In this document: in pieces, positions 42,790-51,144 of the stretch
Numbering within the stretch: position 1 is the stretch's first letter
Layout of the letters: every line of letters begins with the position of its first letter
Origin: Treponema sp.
Lineage (GTDB): Bacteria; Spirochaetota; Spirochaetia; Treponematales; Treponemataceae
Length of the DNA stretch: 64,000 nucleotides
Direction of reading: 5' to 3'
NCBI GenBank assembly: GCA_016296205.1
Contig: JAEDJS010000002.1
Location: forward strand, 1-64,000
Made by a program: the position numbers and the translations under genes
The notes under the pieces: generated by a model
What the model saw: only the letters and a program-made list of their open reading frames with translations
Databases searched by the model: none
Told to the model about the DNA's origin: nothing

Positions 42790-42990
42790 TCATTTAAGCA
42801 ATTTTCTAAATGCATTCGATAGCCACAAGTCTGCCTTATTTATTAGAGCAAAAGGAATTCCTGTTGATTTTCCTGCAGCAGTTTGTGCAGTCAAAATTAG
42901 AAATTTTGAAGGTGAATTGATTAATTTTTGAACTATATTATCTAAAAAACTACTAATCGGTAAGTCCAATATTTCCTGGGGATAACTCAT
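42790..42990 (-). pseudogene. hrpB: hrpB remnant, N-terminal part with Walker A
   Basis: Sixty-six codons starting with an ATG and reading LPISSFLDNIVQKLINSPSKFLILTAQTAAGKSTGIPFALI, the N-terminus and Walker A loop (TAAGKST) of HrpB. After KADLWLSNAFRKLLK it stops. The expected continuation is deleted and the downstream part resumes at motif V. Confidence 0.8.
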
Positions 42991-43009
42991 AATATTCTAC
43001 TAACTAACG

Positions 43010-44056
43010 TTAGTTTTTCTCCTTAAAACAAGCTAACAATCGTTCATCAACTGATAAAATTATATCTTTTTTGGGGGTTTGCCCCTTATTTTGCAATAAC
43101 GAAAGGTAATTAAACACTTTTCCAAGAAATTTACCATAACTAACGTTCGTTAACATATTGTTTTTTAAGAGACTTTTAGAAATCAACAACATTCCACACA
43201 GAACACAACTTCTTCTTATTCCAGTAATCAATGCCAGATCTGTAACCTTTATTTTCCAGAAAGAGAAAATTACTTTGCCATAAGGGTTCAGACAGCTGAA
43301 CAAACATATAAAAACTGTAACTATTATCAATGAGGCCAGATTTATTTTATTTTTTAGAAGGATATTTAATAGCAGAAAGATTAAAACAATCGCAATACTT
43401 ACTATATAATTTTTATAAAAAACTAGAACCAATAAAGAAATACTGCAAATCAATATCCAAAGAATCGACTTAAAATTAATTTTAATACTTTTTCCACCAT
43501 TTGTGGATAAGTTCACATTTTGTGGAAAACTTTCCAATTTGTTCAAAAAATATTGATTATACCACTTAGATTTATTAACAAACAGTTCAGAGAAAATTCC
43601 AAGAAGAATCCCACTTATAAAACCACTAATTAAAATTAAAGGTGACAGATATTTAACATTATTCCCAAACATAATATACTTGGAGCAAAGGATCAAAGTT
43701 AAATTGTTTGCCAGGGCACCTATTAAGCTTGTACCAATCAGTGAACTCCGCTTGCTGTTGATTCCGTAAAAAACCCACATTACAAGCCCGCTGGAAATTG
43801 ATGCCAAAAGACTAAAGATAAATACATAACTAAAAAGAGTGCCACCAATAATTGCACCGCAAATAATTTTTGCAAGCACAATTTTTACATAATCCAAAAA
43901 TTTAACTTTTCCCAGGCAGATTATTACAGGAAGATTTGCTAAACCAATTTTAATAAATGGCAGCGGTTTTGGAATAGATAATTCTACAGCTGATAAAAAC
44001 ATAGAAAGAGCAACAAAAAAAGGTAAATTAATTGAAAACTTTTCATCACTATTCAT
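43010..44056 (-). CDS. Gx/heptaprenyl diphosphate synthase component I-like membrane protein
   Basis: A 348-residue membrane protein with about ten hydrophobic segments. The first half (residues 12-175) matches the Gx transporter/HepS_I family: FVALSMFLSAVELSIPKPLPFIKIGLANLPVIICL and SFLIGTSLIGALANNLTLILCSKY-type blocks, an ECF S-component-like fold. The second half adds five more segments and a helix with ITGIRRSCVLCGMLLISKSLL, recalling EcfT/CbiQ proteins. It may be a fused vitamin or isoprenoid-related importer; the substrate is unknown. hrpB remnants follow 19 bases downstream. The coding DNA carries ACTAACGTTAGT-type words near its 3' end. Confidence 0.65.
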   Translation of the reverse strand: MNSDEKFSINLPFFVALSMFLSAVELSIPKPLPFIKIGLANLPVIICLGKVKFLDYVKIVLAKIICGAIIGGTLFSYVFIFSLLASISSGLVMWVFYGINSKRSSLIGTSLIGALANNLTLILCSKYIMFGNNVKYLSPLILISGFISGILLGIFSELFVNKSKWYNQYFLNKLESFPQNVNLSTNGGKSIKINFKSILWILICSISLLVLVFYKNYIVSIAIVLIFLLLNILLKNKINLASLIIVTVFICLFSCLNPYGKVIFSFWKIKVTDLALITGIRRSCVLCGMLLISKSLLKNNMLTNVSYGKFLGKVFNYLSLLQNKGQTPKKDIILSVDERLLACFKEKN

Positions 44057-44078
44057 TCAATTTTCCTAGGATAAAATA

Positions 44079-44129
44079 AAAGACTACCAACCGTTAGTAA
44101 TTATTAACAACCGGTCAGTAGTCTTTATA
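44079..44129 (-). terminator. terminator after the immunophilin fusion gene
   Basis: On the minus strand AAAGACTACTGACCG pairs with CGGTTGGTAGTCTTT (15 bases with two G-U), followed by TATTTTAT. In plus-strand RNA these two pairs would be mismatches, so it acts on the minus transcript. The arms consist of two copies of the ACTAACGGTT-type word. Confidence 0.75.
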
Positions 44130-44176
44130 AATCATTATATTATAACAAATTAGATAAATAAACGAACGTTAGTTGA

Positions 44177-45292
44177 TTAATTAAATTCAACAAGTTCGAT
44201 ATCAAATATCAAATATTCGTTAGGACCAATACCAGCCTGAGGAATACCGTTTTCGCCATAAGCAAATTCTGGTGGAAGAACAACAGTTCTCTTTTCGCCA
44301 GCCTTCATATCCTGTGTCATTAGATCGTAACCAATAATCATCTGTCCCTGTGCTGTTCCAAAATCAAGTGGAGCTCCTCCATGACGTTCAGATGCATCAA
44401 AGATTTCACCATTTACAAGTTTTCCTGTATAAAGTGTTGAAGCAAATTTTGCAGGACCACATTTTTCGCCGCTACCTTCTTTTGTAATTTTATACATAAT
44501 TCCACTTGCATCTTTTTTATAATCTGCAAATTTCTTTTCTGCGACTGCCGCTTTGTCTGCATAAGCTTTAACTGCATTGCTGTGGTTTGCTTTAAGCTGA
44601 TCAACATAGGCCATATACTTCTTTGCAACTTCTTCCATTTTTTTACGAGCAGCTGCAAGTTGTCTTTCTTGAGCAGTTGAATTTAATTCATTCCATTTTT
44701 CCTGAGTTGCTTCAAATGCTTCTGCTTCTGCACCCTGGCGATAAATTTTAACAAAATTAATTTTGTCACCCTGCTTTACAGAATCAACAACTTTTTGGCT
44801 GTCTTTATCAACTACTTTACCAAAAATTGTATGCTTTCCATTAAGCCAATCAGTTGGAACATGTGTAATAAAGAACTGACTTCCGTTTGTGTCTGGACCA
44901 GCATTAGCCATTGCAAGATATCCCGGACCATCAAATGAATATTTATCACACCATTCATCAGCAAATTTATAACCTGGACCACCAGCACCTGTGCCCTGTG
45001 GGTCGCCACCCTGAATCATAAAGTCAGCAATTACACGGTGGAATTTAAGTCCATCATAAAATTTTTTTCCTTTTGCTGCATCCAAAGTTCCTTCTGCCAA
45101 ACCAACAAAGTTAGTTACAGTTAAAGGTGTATCTTTGTAAAACAATTCAAGTGCAATGTCTCCACTAGAAGTAGACATAACACAAAACAAACCATCTTTA
45201 CCAGCAAAAACTTTTTCTTTGCTCATACTTTTACAACCTCCGAAATTTAAAAGCACAGCACCTAAAATTGCTGCACAAAAAATTTTTTTCAT
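44177..45292 (-). CDS. cyclophilin-FKBP fusion lipoprotein (dual immunophilin)
   Basis: A 371-residue prolyl isomerase with two unrelated catalytic domains. After a lipoprotein signal peptide ending in NFGGC, residues 35-190 form a cyclophilin ([56 protein letters not shown]). A helical linker of about 80 residues follows. Residues 270-371 are an FKBP ([47 protein letters not shown]). Such dual immunophilins are known in some spirochaetes and Bacteroidetes. It likely folds exported proteins. It is last in the jag operon, 27 bases after the preceding gene. Confidence 0.9.
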   Translation of the reverse strand: MKKIFCAAILGAVLLNFGGCKSMSKEKVFAGKDGLFCVMSTSSGDIALELFYKDTPLTVTNFVGLAEGTLDAAKGKKFYDGLKFHRVIADFMIQGGDPQGTGAGGPGYKFADEWCDKYSFDGPGYLAMANAGPDTNGSQFFITHVPTDWLNGKHTIFGKVVDKDSQKVVDSVKQGDKINFVKIYRQGAEAEAFEATQEKWNELNSTAQERQLAAARKKMEEVAKKYMAYVDQLKANHSNAVKAYADKAAVAEKKFADYKKDASGIMYKITKEGSGEKCGPAKFASTLYTGKLVNGEIFDASERHGGAPLDFGTAQGQMIIGYDLMTQDMKAGEKRTVVLPPEFAYGENGIPQAGIGPNEYLIFDIELVEFN

Positions 45293-45319
45293 ATTTCCTC
45301 CTGACAGTTAAAAATCAAC

Positions 45320-46096
45320 TTACCACTGCTTAAAAAACCACTTATAAATGGCATCCAAACGTGTGCTAAAAGATTCATTCAACTGACCTTCAAACATTGC
45401 AATTTTTGGTGTTACTGCACGACATAAAAGATAAACCATAAGATCATCTCCACAATCGGTTACAAGAACACTAATACGCAAATTATTTGCATTAATTGCA
45501 CGAATTGGACCTTTACTTACAGGTGTTACACATTTAAAACCGGCAAAAATTTCATTTTCACTCTGGCTATATGTTAAATCGTAAATCATTTCTCCAAACG
45601 AATTGTCTTCCTGCAGACAGTAAATTTTTTTTCCATCTGCAGAACCTTCCAAATCATCTGCAATTTTTAATTTATCCTTTGTATTATTGATTGTGTATGC
45701 TCTCTTATACAAAGTCTTAACTTTTTTTGCAGTTGAAGAATAATATTCCAATCCTTCCATTTTACTAACAGCTCTAAGAACTTTTGAAGCAGCGTTGATT
45801 GTTACTTTTGAACCATCTCCGCCGTCTAAATCTTTCTTAGAAACCAGATATAAATTTTCTGTAAAATATACAGGTTTTTCTTCTGTTGATGGCCAGAATT
45901 CAACTGCTTTTTTTGCCATTGAAGTGTTAGGGAAAAGGCCTGGTGCCAATTCTGGTTTATTAAAAACAGATCTTTCAAGCTTTCCCTTTGCTTTTAACTG
46001 TGAATATACCTTTTCACTCACAATTTTTTGGGCATCTAAAGCAAAAATTCCTGAGCAAACAACGCCAAAACAGATACTTGTAATAATTTTTTTCAT
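45320..46096 (-). CDS. exported protein of unknown function
   Basis: A 258-residue protein with a signal peptide (TSICFGVVCSGIFALDA). The mature part has YSQLKAKGKLERSVFNKPELAPGLFPN, a lysine-rich centre and ISVLVTDCGDDLMVYLLCRAVTPKIAMFEGQLNESFSTRLDAIYKWFF near the end. I think it belongs to a Treponema-restricted family but cannot name its function. It lies 20 bases after jag and 27 before the immunophilin gene, so it is part of an operon devoted to membrane and exported protein biogenesis. Confidence 0.75.
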   Translation of the reverse strand: MKKIITSICFGVVCSGIFALDAQKIVSEKVYSQLKAKGKLERSVFNKPELAPGLFPNTSMAKKAVEFWPSTEEKPVYFTENLYLVSKKDLDGGDGSKVTINAASKVLRAVSKMEGLEYYSSTAKKVKTLYKRAYTINNTKDKLKIADDLEGSADGKKIYCLQEDNSFGEMIYDLTYSQSENEIFAGFKCVTPVSKGPIRAINANNLRISVLVTDCGDDLMVYLLCRAVTPKIAMFEGQLNESFSTRLDAIYKWFFKQW

Positions 46097-46116
46097 ATCT
46101 GCCTCCAGATGATTTA

Positions 46117-46833
46117 TTAGCGAACGCCTTTATAAATTACACGTACCTGCTTATATAAACCATCTCCTTCGCTTTTGGTTTCAACATCTGGAATATCATT
46201 TAATGTTGTATGAATAAGTCTTCTTTCAAACGGATTCATTTTTTCAAGCAAAATTGATGTATGACTTGAACGAACTTTGTCTGCTGTATTGTATGCAAGT
46301 CGAACAAGGCTTTCTTCACGGCGAATTCTGTAGTTTTCACTGTCAAGGATTACACGAACATCTTCCCGGCCAAGGTGACCAGCATAAACATTTGCCAAAA
46401 GCTGCATTGCATCAAGATTTTTACCTTTTCTACCAATAAGGATAGAAGAACTTTCGCTTGTAAGTCTAAGCCCGATTTTTTTATCTTCTCTGAACATTAC
46501 ATCAACTGTACATACGTAACCCATTTTTGTAATCAATTCTTGAACAAATTTTAGAAGCTTTTCTTCAAATTCGTCCTGTGGCATTGGATTTGCTGTAATT
46601 TTTGGATTACTTGCCATTACAGTTGCATTTGGAACTTTACCTTCAAATTCTGGACTTACATGATCAGCTGAATCAACTGTATGAACACGAATTTTTACAA
46701 ATCCTTTTTTGAATAAACTTCCCTTCTGAGTTTCCATAATTTCTACATCAAACTGATCTTTTTCGAGACCAAGTTCAATTGCTGCATTTTCAATTGCTTC
46801 TTTTTCTGTTTTCCCTTCAAATTCGTAAATCAT
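46117..46833 (-). CDS. jag: Jag/KhpB RNA-binding protein
   Basis: A 238-residue RNA-binding protein. The N-terminal Jag domain (YEFEGKTEKEAIENAAIELGLEKDQFDVEIME) is followed by a KH domain (near 100-165, SSSILIGRKGKNLDAMQLLANVYAG) and a C-terminal R3H domain (AYNTADKVRSSHTSILLEKMNPFERRLIHTTL). Jag/KhpB works with KhpA on small RNAs and cell elongation in Gram-positives. It sits directly after yidC, the usual place. Confidence 0.93.
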   Translation of the reverse strand: MIYEFEGKTEKEAIENAAIELGLEKDQFDVEIMETQKGSLFKKGFVKIRVHTVDSADHVSPEFEGKVPNATVMASNPKITANPMPQDEFEEKLLKFVQELITKMGYVCTVDVMFREDKKIGLRLTSESSSILIGRKGKNLDAMQLLANVYAGHLGREDVRVILDSENYRIRREESLVRLAYNTADKVRSSHTSILLEKMNPFERRLIHTTLNDIPDVETKSEGDGLYKQVRVIYKGVR

Positions 46834-46845
46834 TTTGAACTCCGA

Positions 46846-48642
46846 TTATCTAGTTTTTTTCTTTCCACCTTTGAACTTAAGTTCGTTGGCGTTTACTTTT
46901 AATTCATTTGCTGCAAGTTTTGCTTTTTTATTTTTAACAATTCCATTAATTACAAGCTGCTGAACAATCTGAATAATGTTACTTACTGCCCAATACAAAA
47001 GAAGACCAGAAGCCATATTGTAGAATAAGAAGAAGAACATAATCGGCATACCGTACATCATCATATTCATCTGCATCTGATTTCCACCAGTTTGTCCACC
47101 GTACTGCGTAATTTTTCCGTTAAACAACTGACTAAAAGTATAAACTAATGGAAGAATACGCAAATTGTTCTGTGTAAATCCAGAAATAATTGGAATTTTC
47201 TTTTCCCATGACCAGATACTGTCACCAATAGAAAGGTCATCAATCCAGCCTTTAATAAAGCTTGCACCACGGAATTCATAGTAATTATTGAATACACTAT
47301 AAAGTGCAAAAATAATCAGCATTTGAATAATCATTGGCAAACATCCACTTGCTGGATTGTAACCAACCTGTTTGTAAAGCTTCATTGTTTCTTCATTCAA
47401 CTTTGTAGGATTATCTTTATATTTTTCCTGAAGAATTTTTACCTTTGGCTGAATTTCCTGCATCTTGATTGAACCAGTTGCAGTTTTAAGATTCAACGGG
47501 AACAAAACAATCTTTATTAAAATTGTAAGAAGGATGATTGCAACACCCCAGTTCTTTGCAAGTTTATAAAGCATTTCAAGAATCCATTTAAGTGCAATTT
47601 CAATTGGCCACAAAAGTGAACTTGTCTGCTGTGCCTGATTCAAATTAAGACCACTTAAACCCCATGAATTTTTTTCTGCATTGTTATATGCAATCAATTC
47701 TTTTTCATGACGTGGTCCAATATAAACATAGTATGTATCTGTAACACTATTTGTTTCAAAGGCCTTACGTGTCAAATAAATCTGAGCATTTCCAGACTGC
47801 CCATAATTTTTTGTAGATGACTTAACCATTTGATTCATTGAATTGGCGTTAACTGGATAAACCAATGTAGAAAAATATTTTCCTGTAACACCAGCCCATG
47901 TAAATTTTTTATTAAACACTTTATCAGAAATTGGTTTCCGATATTTTTTTGTGCCATTACAAGAAACATACTGACGAATATCAGTTTTGTCTTTTGCATT
48001 TATCTTTGGCCCAATCTGTGGAGCTGTTCTTAAAGTATATGCTGCATCATTAATATTAAAGCCGTCACCACTTTCACCATTATCGATTGAAACATCAAGT
48101 TTGAACAAATAATCATCTTCTTTAAAAGAATATCTTTTTGCAACCTGGAAATTTTTTACATTTCCTTCTGCATCTTTTCTTGAAAATTCTTTTACAAATC
48201 CGATTGTATAATCATCGATTTTTATAACATTGAATTTTTCGTTAATAATTGAATTGTCGGCATTTCCTAAAGAAAGAGCAAATGCTCTGTTAACTTCAGA
48301 AACGTTTGTTACCATTTCAATTTCTTCTGTTTCGTTTTCTTTTGTATTGAAAATTTTATAGCTAACAATATCACCACCTTTATTAGTGAATGTTACTTTT
48401 GCTTTTTTTGTTTCAATTACAAAATTTTCTTCCGGAATGTTATCACTTGTTTTTCCAATTGATACAAGTGAATCCTTTTCTGTTGATTCTTCAACAATTT
48501 CAGACTTTGTAGCTGCCTGAGCCTGTTTCTGAGCTTCTGCCTGTGCTTTCTGTTTTGGAAGAACATATTTTGTCTGGTAAAATAATGATCCACCTAAAAC
48601 TAATGTAGAAAGAACAATAGCAATGATACTGTTTTTATCCAT
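46846..48642 (-). CDS. yidC: YidC membrane protein insertase
   Basis: A 598-residue inner membrane insertase. An N-terminal membrane anchor (SIIAIVLSTLVLGGSLFYQ) is followed by a large periplasmic domain (about 55-360), so it is the Gram-negative form. The C-terminal core has the family blocks LLTILIKIVLFPLNLKTATGSIKMQEIQPKVKILQEKYKDNP, GCLPMIIQMLIIFALYSVF and NMASGLLLYWAVSNIIQIVQQ. It inserts membrane proteins alone or with SecYEG. The gene lies in the conserved rpmH-rnpA-yidD-yidC-jag order. Confidence 0.96.
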   Translation of the reverse strand: MDKNSIIAIVLSTLVLGGSLFYQTKYVLPKQKAQAEAQKQAQAATKSEIVEESTEKDSLVSIGKTSDNIPEENFVIETKKAKVTFTNKGGDIVSYKIFNTKENETEEIEMVTNVSEVNRAFALSLGNADNSIINEKFNVIKIDDYTIGFVKEFSRKDAEGNVKNFQVAKRYSFKEDDYLFKLDVSIDNGESGDGFNINDAAYTLRTAPQIGPKINAKDKTDIRQYVSCNGTKKYRKPISDKVFNKKFTWAGVTGKYFSTLVYPVNANSMNQMVKSSTKNYGQSGNAQIYLTRKAFETNSVTDTYYVYIGPRHEKELIAYNNAEKNSWGLSGLNLNQAQQTSSLLWPIEIALKWILEMLYKLAKNWGVAIILLTILIKIVLFPLNLKTATGSIKMQEIQPKVKILQEKYKDNPTKLNEETMKLYKQVGYNPASGCLPMIIQMLIIFALYSVFNNYYEFRGASFIKGWIDDLSIGDSIWSWEKKIPIISGFTQNNLRILPLVYTFSQLFNGKITQYGGQTGGNQMQMNMMMYGMPIMFFFLFYNMASGLLLYWAVSNIIQIVQQLVINGIVKNKKAKLAANELKVNANELKFKGGKKKTR

Positions 48643-48672
48643 TTTTCTTTCCTTTTGATTATAGAAAACAAA

Positions 48673-48921
48673 TCAAGGAACCGGATCTTCACCACCTTTA
48701 GCAAATGGATGACATCTGCAGATTCTTTTAATTGCTAACCATAATCCTTTTATTGGTCCATATTTTTTGATTGCTTCCAGGGCATATTGAGAACAAGTTG
48801 GCCTATACCTGCATGCCGGTGGAAAAAGAGGAGAAATACAAACTTGATAGAATCGAATAGGAATAGTCAATATTTTGATAAAAAAATTACTTATTCCTTC
48901 AATAATTCTGCTTTTGTGCAT
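48673..48921 (-). CDS. yidD: YidD membrane protein insertion factor
   Basis: An 82-residue membrane-associated protein. The signature is [59 protein letters not shown], the typical YidD pattern with five Cys and GGxDPVP. It overlaps rnpA by 31 bases and precedes yidC by 30. Confidence 0.94.
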   Translation of the reverse strand: MHKSRIIEGISNFFIKILTIPIRFYQVCISPLFPPACRYRPTCSQYALEAIKKYGPIKGLWLAIKRICRCHPFAKGGEDPVP

Positions 48922-49253
48922 AAAGTTCTAAATTGATCACACCGCGAGTGGAACGAATCATTTCCGGGGTACACTAGAAAAAGCATATCGAACCCGGTGT
49001 TCAGGTGTGGTTTTAAAGATCTATATATTTCACGGCTATAGCGCTTAGATTGATTTCTTTCTACAGCATTTCCATATCCGCGGGGCAAAGGAAACCCAAC
49101 TCTATTAAAGCCCAGTTCATTAGTCATCCAGAACAATTTTGCTCCTTTAATGCTTACCTTTTGCCCTTGTTTGAATATTTTTTGGATGTCTACAGGACGT
49201 TTTAAATGTTCAACACGTTTAAATCGTCCTGTTATTAACAAGTCTGTATCCAT
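48891..49253 (-). CDS. rnpA: ribonuclease P protein component
   Basis: A 120-residue basic protein, the protein subunit of RNase P that processes tRNA 5' ends. The RNR-like motif is seen in [23 protein letters not shown], and the N-terminal half has [26 protein letters not shown]. It follows rpmH by 11 bases, the classic order. The gene for the RNase P RNA is not in the window. Confidence 0.92.
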   Translation of the reverse strand: MDTDLLITGRFKRVEHLKRPVDIQKIFKQGQKVSIKGAKLFWMTNELGFNRVGFPLPRGYGNAVERNQSKRYSREIYRSLKPHLNTGFDMLFLVYPGNDSFHSRCDQFRTLCTKAELLKE

Positions 49254-49264
49254 CCTGCCGAAAA

Positions 49265-49420
49265 TTAATACTTTTTCTTTTCGTCACAAACAGACAACTT
49301 TTTGCGTCCTTTTGCTCTTCTGCGTGCCAAAACTTTGCGTCCGCCTTTTGTTGCCATACGTGCGCGGAAACCGAATTTTCTATTGCGCTTTACTTTACTT
49401 GGCTGATATGTACGTAACAT
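49265..49420 (-). CDS. rpmH: ribosomal protein L34
   Basis: A 51-residue basic ribosomal protein: [18 protein letters not shown], then [19 protein letters not shown], followed by a short Lys-rich tail. This is the universal bacterial L34 pattern. AGGAG lies ten bases before the ATG. It heads the rpmH-rnpA-yidD-yidC-jag unit. No other reading in this stretch makes sense. Confidence 0.96.
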   Translation of the reverse strand: MLRTYQPSKVKRNRKFGFRARMATKGGRKVLARRRAKGRKKLSVCDEKKKY

Positions 49421-49470
49421 AATTTACAACTCCTATAAATTAATTTTTTTTCCAAAAAGTAGTGGGTTAA

Positions 49471-49500
49471 AATATATCACTTTTTTTAAGAATTGGTCAA
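49471..49500 (-). promoter_or_regulatory. rpmH promoter
   Basis: On the minus strand TTGACC (49500-49495), 18 bases, TATATT (49476-49471). It lies in the 96-base gap after dciA and gives a leader of about 45 bases. Confidence 0.6.
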
Positions 49501-49516
49501 TCAGAACAATCTAAAT

Positions 49517-50050
49517 TCATATCATATTTTCAAACAGTTTCTTAATTTCGGTAGGAATTTCTGCATTTTTACGAAAGGGCGTGTTTTTTTCAATTAATTC
49601 AACTTGTTTTTCTAAGCTTTTTTTTATTTCTTTTTCATTATTAACTTGAATATTGTAAACTTCTTTTGGCACATAAGTTTTAGTATCAAACACATTTTCT
49701 TTTTGACCAGATAATTTTATTGCAATATTTTTAATATCAAGATTGCTACATTCTTTTTTTAATCCATTCAAAATATATTTTTTGTGCAAATGCAATAGTT
49801 GAGTCCAGCCAGGATGATCAGTTTCCAATATTAGAATTCCTTTTTTTAAATCAATTATTTTTGTATGAGATGCTAATTTTTCTCCCTGATTTGGAAATTT
49901 TTCTTCATCAAAGCTTTTAATTGAAACTAAAATTTTATTAAGGGCTTTTGCAAGATTGTTACTGTTTTCTACTTCATTTACTGATATATTTTGAAAAATC
50001 CCGGTTATTATTTTACCCATGTCTTCAATATTTTTATTCTCATCATTCAT
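49517..50050 (-). CDS. DciA/DUF721-like helicase-loader family protein
   Basis: A 177-residue protein. The DUF721/DciA-like core is in the central part: KGILILETDHPGWTQLLHLHKKYILNGLKKE (near residues 69-100). DciA loads the replicative helicase DnaB at the origin in bacteria lacking DnaC. The location directly after recF in a dnaA-dnaN-recF block agrees. It overlaps the end of recF by eight bases. The C-terminal 60 residues are lysine/glutamate-rich and not conserved. Confidence 0.75.
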   Translation of the reverse strand: MNDENKNIEDMGKIITGIFQNISVNEVENSNNLAKALNKILVSIKSFDEEKFPNQGEKLASHTKIIDLKKGILILETDHPGWTQLLHLHKKYILNGLKKECSNLDIKNIAIKLSGQKENVFDTKTYVPKEVYNIQVNNEKEIKKSLEKQVELIEKNTPFRKNAEIPTEIKKLFENMI

Positions 50051-51143
50051 ATTTTAACCACCTTCCTTCAGAGATTTTGTACACCGATGTTTGTTCAGTT
50101 TTATACTGATCGTAAGGTTCACCAGGTAAAAAAGTACAAAACAATTGTTCATAATCCGGCAAAAGATGAGTTAATTTTTTTCTTTTAGTAGGATCCAGTT
50201 CCAGCATTACATCATCCATTAGCAAAACTGGTTTATTTCCTGTAATTTGAGTATAAAATGTTGCCTGAGCAGTTCTCAATAGCAAAGCAATTAATCTCCT
50301 TTGACCTGTTGATGCTGTTGGAATAAATAATTGATCATTTCTCGTAAAAATTATTTTATCTCTATGAGGTCCACTCATCGTTGTTTGACGAATTTTATCA
50401 ACTTCTCGTTTTGTTACTAAAATATTTATAACATCTGCAAGATTTGGTGTCAAATTTTCATTAGTTTTATCTTTCCAGCTAGGTTCATATTTTATTTTCA
50501 CGCCATCAATGCCAGTTACCCGTTGATACAAATCCCCAAAAATCTGATTAAACTGAAACACGGCTTTTTTTCTTTTTTCTTGAATTTCAATTCCATTTTG
50601 AGCAAGTTGAAAATCCATTGTTTCAAGAAGTTCATATTTTTGTTCTTTTAATAAAATATTTCTGGATTTTAAAATTTTTTTATATCTTCTAAGAACATCG
50701 ATGTACAAAACGTCATACATGCTTAATGACTGATCAATAAAAAATCTTCGACGTTCTGGTTCACCAATTGCAAAATCCAAGTCATCATGACTGTAGAGAA
50801 CACAAGGCATTGTATTAACCAGTTCTTTTCTGTCTTTTAAAAATTTTCCGTCTTTTTCTATTGTTTTGTGACCATTTTCCAAAACAATTTTTGTTGTGTG
50901 AGATGATGAATTCTGACTTTTATAAAAAGCATACAGACTAAGAGAATTTTCACCAATTTTGATTACTTCTGCATCATTTCTAGTGCGAAAAGAATTTCCA
51001 TAAGATGAATAATACAGCGCTTCCAGTAAATTACTTTTACCCTGACCATTTTCACCAGTAAAATAAACCTCTCGCGAAGAGAGGTCTATTTGGTCGTTTT
51101 GTAAATTTCTGAAATTATATGTATGTAAAGAAAGAAACGGCAT
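50043..51143 (-). CDS. recF: DNA replication and repair protein RecF
   Basis: A 366-residue SMC-like ATPase that helps load RecA at gaps. Walker A GENGQGKSNLLEAL is near residue 30, the signature STGQRRLIALLLRTAQ near 285 and Walker B PVLLMDDVMLELD near 310. It starts one base after the dnaN stop, so both are translated from the same message. Confidence 0.95.
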   Translation of the reverse strand: MPFLSLHTYNFRNLQNDQIDLSSREVYFTGENGQGKSNLLEALYYSSYGNSFRTRNDAEVIKIGENSLSLYAFYKSQNSSSHTTKIVLENGHKTIEKDGKFLKDRKELVNTMPCVLYSHDDLDFAIGEPERRRFFIDQSLSMYDVLYIDVLRRYKKILKSRNILLKEQKYELLETMDFQLAQNGIEIQEKRKKAVFQFNQIFGDLYQRVTGIDGVKIKYEPSWKDKTNENLTPNLADVINILVTKREVDKIRQTTMSGPHRDKIIFTRNDQLFIPTASTGQRRLIALLLRTAQATFYTQITGNKPVLLMDDVMLELDPTKRKKLTHLLPDYEQLFCTFLPGEPYDQYKTEQTSVYKISEGRWLKYE

Positions 51144-51144
51144 C

